Shown: piece by piece, positions 35,701 to 46,480 of the stretch | Position numbering within the stretch: the first letter of the stretch is position 1 | How the letters are laid out: each line of letters opens with the position of its first letter | NCBI RefSeq assembly: GCF_014066305.1 | Contig: NW_023501038.1 | Location: 62,001 to 126,000, forward strand | DNA length: 64,000 nucleotides | From: Letharia columbiana | Taxonomy: Eukaryota > Ascomycota > Lecanoromycetes > Lecanorales > Parmeliaceae | Direction of reading: 5' to 3' | Notes under the pieces: generated by a model | Seen by the model: only the letters and a program-made list of their open reading frames with translations | The model's database searches: none | What the model was told of the DNA's origin: nothing | Translations under genes and position numbers: made by a program

Positions 35701-36517
35701 ATTATTATCGCTATTTTTAATTAATTCTAATTTATTTAATAACTCTAAATCTTTTAAAGATTTAAATAGATTTAATATAATATAAAATTCTACTATTATC
35801 GCCTATAGCTTAGCGAGCTATATTTTTATAAATTCTTATATTATGATAGTAGATAGCTAAGGTCTAATTAGTCGATTATAGATAGCTTCGTCTATTAATA
35901 TAATAGTAAATCTTACTCGCGTAATTAGCTTAATAAGTAGAGAAATAGATCGTAATAATATTAATATATTATCTATTAAGAAAGGCTTATAATATTTAAA
36001 GAAATATTAGATAGCTAGCGTAGCTCTAAGATTTATTATATAATCGTTAAAGGCTTTAATAGAATATCGAAGTAATAAGAAATCTATCTTTTAATATATA
36101 GAAAAGAGCTTTTTTAATATTTACTTAGATCTTATAATTATTAACTTTAAATATATATAAATAATTATAATATAATAGATAGTAATTACTATTTTATAAG
36201 AAATCTCTTAAATTTAATTAATATCTTTTATAAATACTTAAATTTAATATATAATATATATAAGATTATTAATAAAATAAAGAGTAGATAAGATATTTTC
36301 GAAAGCTAATATAATAGTAATTATAATATTTAAAAAAGTAATAGAAGCTAGCTTAATATAGCTATTAATAATAATATAATTTAAATTAATCTAGAGAAAG
36401 CGTTATTTAAAGAAAGAGATTTAAATAAATATTAGTATTAGTATTAATAAAATACTAGATATACTTATAAGTATAAACTATTAATACTTATAAGTAATTA
36501 GAGTATTATTATTATAT

Positions 36518-36697
36518 TATTATAAATTAAGTTATAATATAAAAAGAAGATATATTTTTACTATCTAGAAATCTGCTTTAGTAGAGAAAGCTCGAAGACG
36601 CTAATATATATTTAGTCTAGACTCTTTAAGCCTCTTAGATCTAGTAGAAACGACTTTACTAGAGACTTCTATAAAAGGCTTCCGCAATGCTATATTA
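36518..36697 (-). repeat. LTR, right copy (180 bp)
   Basis: Begins TATTATAAATTAAGTTATAA (TG changed to TA) and ends TATATTA, where canonical CA has probably become TA. It is the 5' LTR in coding direction. Confidence 0.9.
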
Positions 36698-37279
36698 CTA
36701 TAATTTTATATTAAATTATTACTTAGTAAGCGAAGAATATTATTATAACTTAATCTATTATTCTTATTATATTAATATAGTATATTACTATAATAACGTT
36801 ATAAGAGAAGAATCTACTATAATAATTATAGCTAATTAAATCTTTATAGAAGAAATATCGAATAATATATATTTAAACGAATTAAAATCGTTTAATATCT
36901 ATAACTATTTTATTATTCGAAAAATTTTACTACGATAGAAGATATTATAGAATTTACACCACTAATTAATACGTTATCTTTATTTCTTTTTAATATTTCG
37001 ATACTTCTTACTATAAGAATATAATCTTTCTCTATTTTTTATAAATAATTATTATAAATTAATTCTTTATATTTAATATATCTTTTTCATTAGACCTTAG
37101 CGCGTCTCTCTTTATATATATATATATTATATAGATTAAATTAATTTTATAATAGTAAAAGTAGATTAAAAACGTATAGTAAGCGATTAGAGTTCGATTT
37201 AACTTAGAGCTAGAGCTAAAATTCGATTTAACTTAGAAAAATTTAACTCTATAAATTTAATTTATAAGTCTTTACTTAT
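36698..37279 (+). mobile_element. Family B element, 3' part (after the nested retrotransposon)
   Basis: Continues the element broken at 29617: it resumes inside the minisatellite unit (ctataattttatattaaatt) and follows the 3' section of the copy at 50539 through to tttataagtctttactt at about 37278. It includes the degraded counterpart of the DELKPSD coding block (near 36876). Confidence 0.75.
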
Positions 37280-37886
37280 AATATATAAAAGAATAAAATA
37301 AAATTAATTTAAATTAATTTAAATTTATATATATAGTTAATTATAAATTTAAAGTTATTATACTCTTTAATTAAATCGATTAAATTAGCTCGCTAACTCT
37401 CTTAAACTCTCTTATTAAAAAAAAAATTTACGTTATTAATATATAAAATAACTTTTTTATTTTCTATTAAATTTTTTTTTCTTTTTAAAGTATAGAATAA
37501 AAAATGAATTTTTAAATAAAAGAAGAATTTCTAAATTTAATCTTATAATAAATTATTAAAGTATAGAAAGTTTAAATATCGCTTATTAAAATTCGTTTAT
37601 TAAAGATTACTCGATAGCCGAATAGTCTTAATTTAAAAAAAGATATATTTTATTTAATTTTAAAATAACTTTTTTATTTTCTATTAAAATTTTAAGATTT
37701 TTTTTTAATTATAGAATAAAATATAGGCTTTTAAAGAAAAAAAATTCTTAAATTTAATCTTATAATTATTAAAGCGTAAGGAATTTAAATATCGCTTATT
37801 AAAGTTCGCTTATTAAAGATTATTAATCTATTTACTTAATAGCTCTAATTAAAAAAATATATAAATTTAATTTATAAATCTTTACT
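37280..37886 (+). repeat. Family A repeat, RIP-degraded, long form
   Basis: Begins atatataaaagaataaa directly after the family B 3' end and carries two T-rich modules, ending tttataaatctttactt near 37886. Confidence 0.65.
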
Positions 37887-38480
37887 TATAATAAATAATA
37901 AATAATATTATATATTTCTCTAACTTCGTCTAATTCGAATAATTTATATACTCTCTTTTAATATATTTAATTTTTAATTTAGTTAATCTTTAATATAACG
38001 ATTAATAAATTCTAATTTTAAAATTATAATAAATCGATTTATATTTATATCTTAAAATCTTTATTTATAATTAATTATATATAATTCTAAGTTAAATTAT
38101 TAATAAGATTAATTTATTAATTATAATCTTAGATAATTTATTAAGAAAATAACTTACTCGATTATTAAGAAAATAAATTACTCGATTAATAAGATATATT
38201 AAAAATAAGATTATTAAGTAGATTTTTTTTTAAATAAGAATATAATTAGTTAGCGATTTATTAATAGAAGTAAATTAAATATTATATAAAAAGTAAGTAG
38301 AGTTTAATTTAAATTAGAGTTAGAGCTTTTATCTTCTTTATTAATTTTATAATAATAAAAGTAGATTAAAAATATATAATCAGCGATTAGAGTTCGATTT
38401 ATATTTAGAATTAGAATTAAAATTCGATCTAACTTAGAAAAATCTAACTCTATGAATTTAATTTATAGGCCTAAACTTGT
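37887..38480 (+). mobile_element. RIPped spacer and truncated family B 3' end
   Basis: AT-rich DNA. The last about 170 bp (about 38310-38478) match the family B 3' end (agcgattagagttcgattta ... ttataggcctaaacttgt), so this is a truncated copy at the border of gene island 2. Nothing is recognised in the preceding about 400 bp. Confidence 0.55.
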
Positions 38481-38736
38481 ATATTATAAATATATATCTT
38501 AAGCTTATCTACTCTTATTTAATAGAGCGTATATAGGAGTAGATATGACGAGTAGAGCTCTAGGAATAAAGTCACTTCGGAATAAATGCCGATCTACTCT
38601 ACTTTGTGTCAAAACATCACGGTCACATAGGTAGGTACTTGATTGGATGGGATTGACTTACACGAGCCTAGAATTGAATAACTTTCTTCCTCAATGGCTT
38701 GGTGATTCAAGATAGCTTTGACATTCAATTCAAGTC
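38481..38736. promoter_or_regulatory. Upstream region of the CMD gene at the island border
   Basis: About 250 bp between RIPped DNA and the start codon. Composition changes sharply near 38520. No specific motif identified. Confidence 0.4.
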
Positions 38737-39610
38737 ATGCCACCAGTCTCTGTCATAACGCCAGCGCTGCTTGCTTCAATTCGAGGACAACCGCATCTCC
38801 CACGTCATGCATGGTATTTTTTGACCGGCGTCACATTGTCGGTATTGAACTTGCCTAATGAAATTGCTACTGTTTTCAAGCACGCCATCGAAAAAGGGCC
38901 AGGTAGTTGTGACACTAAGCCAGGACATGATGAGCAGTTGGAAATTGTGCGGAAGATGAGGGAGGCATTGGTGAAGGCTGCCCCAATAGGTGGATTACCA
39001 AAAGTATCACGTCGCACGATGTTTTCAGTCTCTTGGGCTAGATGCTAATCACACCGTCTACAAAGGCAATCAACGCTCTGTTCTCCTTGAAATCCGCAAC
39101 TCCACCGTCACTTCTCGATGAACCACTGGGCTACTCTCCTACTGCTAGACCTTCGGATCTATACGATGTTCCTCAGTCAGCAGTCTTACACCGAGGGCAA
39201 AAGTTCTTCGACAAGGTTTACGGAAAGGTCTCCAAGCGTGTTATGTCTCAGATGGACAGAAGTGGGACAGAAGATCTGGGCATCACGGCTCGGTTGATGT
39301 ACGGATATATATTGAGTAACACAAACATTCTGAGTGCTAGTGAGACAAGCTTTGTTCTTGTGGCAGGGCTGATACCCCAAGATGTGAAATGACCAGTATT
39401 TTTCCACGCTTCTTTCACTGACTAAGAGATAAGGTCCCAGCACAACTGAAAGGCCACATAAAAGGCTGCTTAAACCACGGTGCGAGTGTTGAAGAGGTCA
39501 AAGCAGTCCGGGAGGTGGTGATCAAGATATGCGAAGCATCAGGCATGCGTCAGCTTGACGATACTGTCCCTGGCGGTTGGGGATGGCGAGGCCCAGTGGC
39601 AAACTTATGA
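38737..39610 (+). CDS. Carboxymuconolactone decarboxylase / AhpD-like protein
   Basis: Three exons (38737-39003, 39066-39383, 39434-39610; introns 62 and 50 bp) encode 253 residues. The protein follows the fungal CMD-family pattern: an N-terminal segment with LPNEIATVFKHAIEKG and MREALVKAAPIGGLPKAINA, a variable middle with YGKVSKRVMSQMDRSG, and a C-terminal GHIKGCLNHGASVEEVKAV helix ending EVVIKICEASGM. CMD/AhpD-like proteins are small helical enzymes acting as decarboxylases or alkylhydroperoxidase-like reductases. The typical CxxC pair of AhpD is not seen, so peroxidase activity is doubtful and the reaction is unassigned. No signal peptide is apparent. The gene stands alone, with no catabolic neighbours. 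Confidence 0.82.
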
Positions 39611-42600
39611 TATGGTCATAGTTTCGAGTCCACGCACTCCCTGTTTGCTGTCAAATTGATATCCATTAAGCAGCTGCCAACGCATACACTTGATGCGGAG
39701 AGATGGACTTCAGAGCAGAAGGAGTCTCATCAGTCGCAGTTTGACATAGTCAATGTACAGATGCACAGACACACACAGCACGCTTCGCTCGCTTTATGAC
39801 CATGGCTGCCTGGTGCTAGTGGGGTTTCCTGGATCTGCAACGCAGACTGTGTCCTGGAATGCAGACAAGTAGCTTGGCTTGGCTCGAACTAAAAAGGTGA
39901 GGTGATGTTCGACGAATCCTTCAGCCTCGTTGATTTGAGTGAGACCAGGCGTGTTTAATAGTGGAGGGACCTTCCAGACGCATGAACATCATGTTTAGCG
40001 TTGGGCCCACGATGTCGGCAGCTGAAATGTTATAAGGTACCAGCAAAACGTTGTCAAGCCTCCAAATATCCTCTAGATTCTTTGACATCTGTCGACCATG
40101 TGCCGCCAGTTGCGGTCGGACTCGCCGCCGTGGGTACGATGCATTGGTCAAGGATAGACGGGGCCACGGGTGCATCGGAATTAAAAGTGGAAGTAGAGTA
40201 CGCTGACAAGCTCGAAGATCGTTGCGAAAGTGTGGGGGTAGAGTGAAGAAGGAACTAGAGGGAGAGTGAATATCGAATGGATTGAAAGTAGGTAGTATGG
40301 AATAAAGATTCCAAGAAATGAGGGGTAGCCGGACAGACCGGTGCTAATGATAGAACTTTGCATCCGACACCCTGGATGATGAGAATAGCTTGTACGTTCC
40401 CAACGAATAAAAGCATCAAACGTAACTGCAAACATAGAACGGCAGCCCCAGAAGGAAGCATATTGTTACTGATTTGCAACCAACGACAGTAAGAAGGTAA
40501 AAAAATACACTTAGTCGCTCCGGTTCATAGAGAAGTATAATCTGCAAGGCTATACGGAGGTACCTACCTTAGCCCTACACATTTAGTGTGAATCGACCAC
40601 GCGAGAGAGATCCTTGATTATTCCCAAAAAGTTCTCGGCTCGTACCTTTTTGTGTTGTGTCACACTGTTACACTGTTAGATGCGGCGTTGATCAAGGAAT
40701 GAGAGAATGGTGTGAAGTGCGGGAACACACTTCGTCGTTCCACTAATGATGGCTCTTCCTGTCTTGGTCCGGAGGTACGAAAGGTAGGGTGTGTTCCACC
40801 GTTCCACCAAGATGATTTACGAAGCAAGAAACAGGATTGAGCAAATCACAGTCCAGAAGTCCGTTCCACTTTTTAGCGGATGAAACGCGGCAACGATGAT
40901 ACCGTGCGTGCCACACCCTGAGGATCAGCCTCATATGTCGTTTCAACGGGTATTTCCTGTGGATCCTGCAGGACATTATTTGGAAATCAGAGTCCTAGAG
41001 ACGTGTAATGTGTGGATACTGGGTACCCATTGGACCCGGGGAAGAGGACTCCCGCCTCAATCCGACAGGCATAGCGTCGATCAACCGTCTTTCCACGAGT
41101 CCACAGCACGTGGAGATGAAACATTTGGGCTCCAGCGAAGCTCCTCCTCTTTCCACGGACCACGAGTCCTTCAGGGTTATGAATCCTTCGAAGCCAACCG
41201 CATCTCCATCTTGACACTTATCTAACCGAGATTACTCATATGACTCTCAAGTACCTACCTACTAATTTTCTACGATCCAAGGAAAGTGCTGGGTTGGAAT
41301 CCAGCATCTTGATGGTCAATCCTGCAATCGCTGATGGGTTGCCTAAGCCGTGTGCGCACTTGCGCAGAAAGACAGTGGAGAACAAAGGTGCGCGGGGTCG
41401 CGAAGACAGAGTCGTTGGCATCAAATAAATTGCTTCATCTTACGCCTTCCGTCGCTGTCATGAGGCGCCTAGTTTAGCAGGTCGACTTTGGCGGAAAGGA
41501 GGCAGGATGATGACATATCTTTACAGGACGAACCGCATGAAGCTATGCGCATGGCCACATTGAGGCTTGGTCCTTTGATAGGATTGGCCCGAATATATTT
41601 TGATTTCGAATTTTTGAATGGCGGTGTCTGTTTGGTAACTTTGCTGCCAAACTGCTCCTTCGGCGACTAACACAGCCCCGAAAGGCTTACTGCGATATGT
41701 CGACGCCAGGCTTTACTGCTTTGAGAATGGGCCCCCCTTCTAGACGGGATCACACGTTGGATGATTGGATGATTTTTTTACTCTAAAGTACGTGACGATG
41801 ATCATTGACTTCTACATTAACTATAGCTTTGCTTGTATCCCACTCTGCTGTCAAGCCCGAGCTACTAAGGTACTAGGTACCATGTATGAAGTTGTATGAA
41901 TGATTTCCATTGTTTACGGAGTACACCGAAAGCCAATGACTTTGATTATAAAAGAGTAGTAGTGCACCTAGGCTTTCTAGTTCCAATTCGACCTCCACCA
42001 TTGGAGATCCCAAAATAAAACACTTTAGCGAACGGAACAGGGGACCCCCGACTCGGGACTCAGCCTTCTCTTCCTAACTTCCTCTCTTCCAGGCCCTGCC
42101 AACGCTATCTCGGCTTCTGACTTTTGATGCAGCTAGCGATGCGGGTAGGGTAAAAGCTATCTTGATCTTCCTCTGTTAAGTAGAAGTTAGAAAGTCGATG
42201 CGAAGCAAGGCTCCTCTGCCACTTCACCGCTTCTCGGCCGCTCATCATCCTCTTCCCAATCAACAGGCACCATTATTTCACCGCGAGGGTGAGTGAGCCT
42301 GCGCAGTCGACTATCTATGCAAGCAAGTCTATTTTTCGAATTCGCGATCGAATTCGGCTTTCAAGTCTCCCACGTTGTACACACGCTCTCAGGAACCACA
42401 TGTGGCTATTCATACATCATCGTACATAGCTCCTTGTCCTCTAAGAAGATGACTCCGGCGCTGAGTAATATCGTGCCTTGATTGAAATGTTTAGCTTCGG
42501 AGCTTTGCCCCCAAATTGCCATGCCCTTCTTCTCGGGAATCATCTGTAAGGCTGGCTCCCTGAGCTACCATCTTCCTGAATATGCAGCTAACACACTAAT

Positions 42601-43134
42601 GCCCTTTTTCTCTTTTCCAAAATGTCACCTTGCCCTGCACTGCACTGCTGCGCATCAGTTGGTTCGTTATGGCCGGCGCAACCACCACCCTCCCCCAGTC
42701 TATAAGCACAAGGCAGCCCCCAACGTGCCTGAATGTTGTTGATCCATCTCATCATCATCATCATCATCCAAATAATCTTTTCTCCTACTACCCTCCCTCT
42801 TCATCTCGATATTACCGAGAGCTGATCAGCATTTGTCCCCCCACTCGCGTTTCAGCGCCTTGATCGTCGTCTTACTTCCTTTCTCAAAACTTTTCATACA
42901 CTTCCAGTAATCACCTTAATACTTTATTGAGTATTCATCACATTCCCCCGCTGTTGCTTAACTCTTCCCCTCCTTCATCTCGAGTCCATTCTATATACTC
43001 TAGTGCAGGTATTGCTCTTCTCTAAATCTTTGCGTCAAATATACTCACGTGCCGCTAGCTCATTGAGCGGTAATTCTTTGCATACAACTACCTGCTACAG
43101 CTTACGCCTAAGGTCTCGACCGCTGGCTTGGGGA
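39611..43134. promoter_or_regulatory. 3.5 kb gene-poor region upstream of the C2H2 gene
   Basis: No gene could be supported on either strand. Open frames here are short, overlap each other and lack family similarity. The right third (about 42000-43130) is pyrimidine-rich with many short ATG-initiated frames, as in long fungal 5' leaders. A possible TATA-like ttataaaagag lies at 41948. Similar short strings (gttccaccgttccacc near 40795, tgttacactgttaga near 40665) recur locally. It is probably a long promoter/5' UTR of the transcription factor gene, perhaps with an unrecognised non-coding transcript. Confidence 0.45.
42748..42769 (+). repeat. ATC trinucleotide microsatellite
   Basis: About seven ATC/CAT units in the pyrimidine-rich leader of the C2H2 gene. 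Confidence 0.85.
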
Positions 43135-45896
43135 ATGGCAAAGGTCTATAGCGGCGCCAGCGATTTCGTACTTTTTCCCCGAGATCAAGCATACATGGGC
43201 ACTCTGGATCCCAGGCTGGGCGACAACTTCAGAAATATGCATTACCAGCCAAACGCTGTGAGCAACATGCATCAGTACGGGGATTTCTCTGGCGAGGCCA
43301 GCACATCCTACGAGCCATACCCACCAGTCTCCGCCTACTCCTCTGCCCCGTCGGCCTACTTCGGAGCACAAAACGTGCCGTATGAGACCCACAAAGGCAA
43401 CATGGGACGGCTTCTGCGCCGGCAAACACCTTCAGGGTCTCCCTCGCCCTCAATCTCACAAGCCTTCGACCATCCGCCATCAACATTGTCATCTGCTTCG
43501 GGTGCCTCCGCCCAAAGCACAGCCTCATCAACTGATGGCTCGCCTTATGCAAGCGCGACGCATGTTCTGCCATATGAAGACAAATGGTCTGATTCACTTC
43601 ATGGACTGGGCATTGCACCGGGGATCGTAAGCAGCGAAACTTTCAGTCAAGACTCATTCCCACCAGCGAACTTCGAAACCGATTTGATGCTGGAAGATAG
43701 CAAGTTTCCGAATTATGTTGGTGAGTGTGGAAAGAATTTTTCTCCGTTGTTTCCTCTCAGTCAGCCTTTTGCTTCGTCGGTATTTTCTGGTTTAGCGCCG
43801 CAAAATTTTGTACCCGCGTTTTCTTCTCGGCCATTAGCACTGGACACGACCACCGTTGCCAAAGACGTTACCATCGACTCGATCCTCGAAGAAGCCAACA
43901 GCAAAATCCGGAAATCCGTGCAGTTGATTTCACCGGTTTCCGCAGCGTCCCCAGCAGCTTCGCCGACATCTTTCACAAGCAAGCATCGGACCACCTCGCC
44001 TACTCAAAGAAATAGCTCGTTCGCATCTCCTCTGACGCCAGCGCCTGCCGCATCTCGCTTTCCATCTCGTGCTACCTCGCCGCATGGTTCAGCGGACCAC
44101 GTCTTCCTCGGACATCCAATCATCCCTTTGGATCATGTGAGAACACCACGAAGCCGGCAGCAGTCTCCGGAGCGTTGTCATCCCTGCGACCGGGCTACAC
44201 CACCTCCAACTTCTCAGCGTCAAGCTCGTTATGGTCAATCTCAAAGTCCTTTCTTTGGTCAAAGTAGTGGCAGATTTGTTGCTCCGCTTGAGTCATCTTG
44301 TCGGTTTTCCTTACTGTCTCCCTTTCCTTCATTTCAAAATAATATCGTGCCTTTTATTCGCTCTTCTTTCCGTCCGCTTTAACCTTGGCCGCTTAGAACT
44401 GATTTCTCTGGTCTTTTTTAGATCCTTCACTTATCCAACAATTCGACACACCTACTACTCACAACACTACTACTGCACCTTACCCCAGTGCTATTCACGC
44501 GTTCCATCATCTACCATCGCAAATATTTCAGCCACCGTCGCCCGCTGCGTCGGAGACGTCTAGTCAAGACTCGCATCGACCAGGATCGGCCAGGTTCCGA
44601 AGTGGCACTACATCGCCCTACCTCCACACCACTTCTTACCAGCCGTACCCGCAAGGCTTGGACGCACGCAGATTCTCGATCGCGTCGAGTCCTTCTCGAA
44701 ATTCCTTGGACAGTCCAGGATCCAATGGCTATGGTTTCGACGACGATGGTAAAGAGAGGACTCGCTGCCCGCATCCGGACTGCGGTAGACCATTCAAGGA
44801 TCTAAAAGCGCATATGCTTACCCATCAATCAGAGAGACCTGAGAAGTGCCCAATCACGACTTGCACTTATCACCAAAAAGGGTTCGCTCGCAAGTATGAC
44901 AAGAATCGCCATACCCTTACCCATTACAAAGGGAATATGGTCTGTGGGTTCTGCCCAGGATCCGGCTCAGCCTCGGAGAAGAGCTTCAATCGTGCAGACG
45001 TCTTCAAGCGCCACCTTACCTCTGTTCACGGCGTAGAACAGACGCCACCAAACAGCCGCAAGAAGAGTACAAATTCTTCCACGAACAAGAAGATGTCGAC
45101 GCAAGCTGTTGACGCGACTGGCAAGTGTTCCACCTGCTCCGCAACGTTCAAGAACGCACAAGAATTCTATGAGCATTTGGACGATTGTGTTCTTCGCGTG
45201 GTGCAGCAGGAGGAACCCAGTGAGGCCATCAACGAGCAGCACCTCGGTGATGTAGCCAACGATGAAGCAGTCCGCGACACAATGGATCGCCACATGATTT
45301 CCGCTGAAACCAACTTCAACGTCAATGCAACAGCCTTCGACGATGAGGAAGGTGACGAGAATGACGATGACTTCAAAGATGAGTCTAGCGAAGATAACCA
45401 GGCATGGTTGGTTAGGTCGAGCACTCGCTCAGGCAAAGGAGAAATCGTCTCTCGACGAGGCAACTCATGTTGACAATCAGCACATCCCCAGGGTGTCGGA
45501 CACGCTGGGGGTGGCAACTCCATCACAAAGTCTGGCCGCATGTCATCGAACGGAAAAGGTCGCGGTATGACAGCTTCTAAAGGAGGCGTTCCCTTGGTTG
45601 GAAAGGGGCGGAGAAGGAGAAAGCACTACCCTGTCTCATGGGGTTGCCCCAAAGATCAGATGAAGATGAAGAAAAGAGTCTTGTGTGTGTATGATGGGTC
45701 ACGTCGCCTCTGGAAGGATGACATGATGCTCGACAACGATTTTGAGGTCCGTATGCGTTTTGGGGATGGCGAGTCTTACGTCACCGATCTCGATGTTCAA
45801 ACGGTCAAAAGGGCGGAGGCCCTGCACAACGCAACAGACGAAGAGAAAGGACCTCGGATCCAGGACGAATCGGAGATACAGCAATTAATGTCATGA
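43135..45896 (+). CDS. C2H2 zinc-finger transcription regulator
   Basis: The likely start is ATG 43135 (or 43195); the frame opens further upstream but without an ATG. Exon 1 runs to 43720. Intron 43721-43837 is 117 bp and stop-free, so retention would keep the frame. Exon 2 ends near 44232-44268 (donor uncertain), exon 3 starts at 44422. A final short intron ending at 45498 removes an in-frame TGA at 45471-45473. The N-terminal half is Ser/Pro-rich and disordered. The centre (44760-45200) has zinc-finger motifs: CPHPDCGRPFKDLKAHMLTH, then CPITTC...HTLTH, CGFC...HLTSVH, and a degenerate CSTC...HLDDC. An acidic stretch follows (DDEEGDENDDDF), then a conserved C-terminal block (RRRRKHYPVSWGCP, RVLCVYDGSRRLWKDDMMLD) shared by a fungal family I recognise but cannot name. 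It probably acts as a nuclear DNA-binding regulator; targets are unknown. Confidence 0.78.
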
Positions 45897-46480
45897 TAAC
45901 CGTGTGCCTGTTGAGAGCCAGCGTGTACCAATACAGGATGACGAGTTTTGGAGCGATTGTCCATTTAGCGGGTTCATTTTCATTCGCGATGGATCATGGC
46001 AGCATATCATTAGCGACGATAGAGGGCTGTCATGAAGGCAGATTATGGAAAGGGAAATCAAGAAAGGAACAAGACATGTAAGGTAATGCGATGCTGGATT
46101 TGCTCTTTGGCTCTTCCGCGTGTACCCAACTTCTGAATTGTCTAGATACCTGCGAGGCTGCAATGCTGGACATTGCAGCACCTCTTAGCTACACCAAAAG
46201 TATTGAATACCCTCCTCACAGAATCCAGATTACACGATAGAGAATGTGATTGCGTTGAGCTTCATTGTGATTCTTGAAATCAGCCACAAAAGATAACCAT
46301 GGTTCACTGGCGTGGCGCAAATAGCGCCGCTAGCCAAGCGTGACGGTCGCAACACCTCTTAGGTTGTGAGAAAAGACGTATACTGACTGAGTCTGGGATC
46401 GACTTGTACTTTCCTGCTCAGCGCAAGCTATGCATCAACGACAGGGAGGTTGCTTTAGTGCTTTACCACTTCTAGCACGG
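45897..46480. other. Intergenic, convergent 3' ends
   Basis: About 580 bp between the convergent C2H2 and lipase genes. No gene or RNA recognised. Confidence 0.5.

Larger units (their letters stand above)
29618..36697 (-). mobile_element. Complete Ty3-type LTR retrotransposon, RIP-inactivated
   Basis: 7,080 bp bounded by two 180-bp LTRs and a 5-bp target duplication. Coding direction is minus. Reading through stops, a reverse transcriptase block is seen around 33070-32820 (IIDIRELNKI, YKFTVVSYR) and an integrase zinc-binding region around 31470-31250 (SIKRIPRISF ... IARHL-like and a final HCP-type segment). This gives the order RT then integrase, as in Ty3/gypsy elements; gag would lie toward 34500-36400. 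All frames are destroyed by C-to-T and G-to-A changes. It is nested in a family B element, so it is younger than that element, yet it was itself RIPped. Confidence 0.88.

Noticed and set aside
40181..40479. Minus-strand hydrophobic frames of 74-84 residues
   Set aside because: They overlap each other in different frames, have no family similarity and no supportable splice partners.
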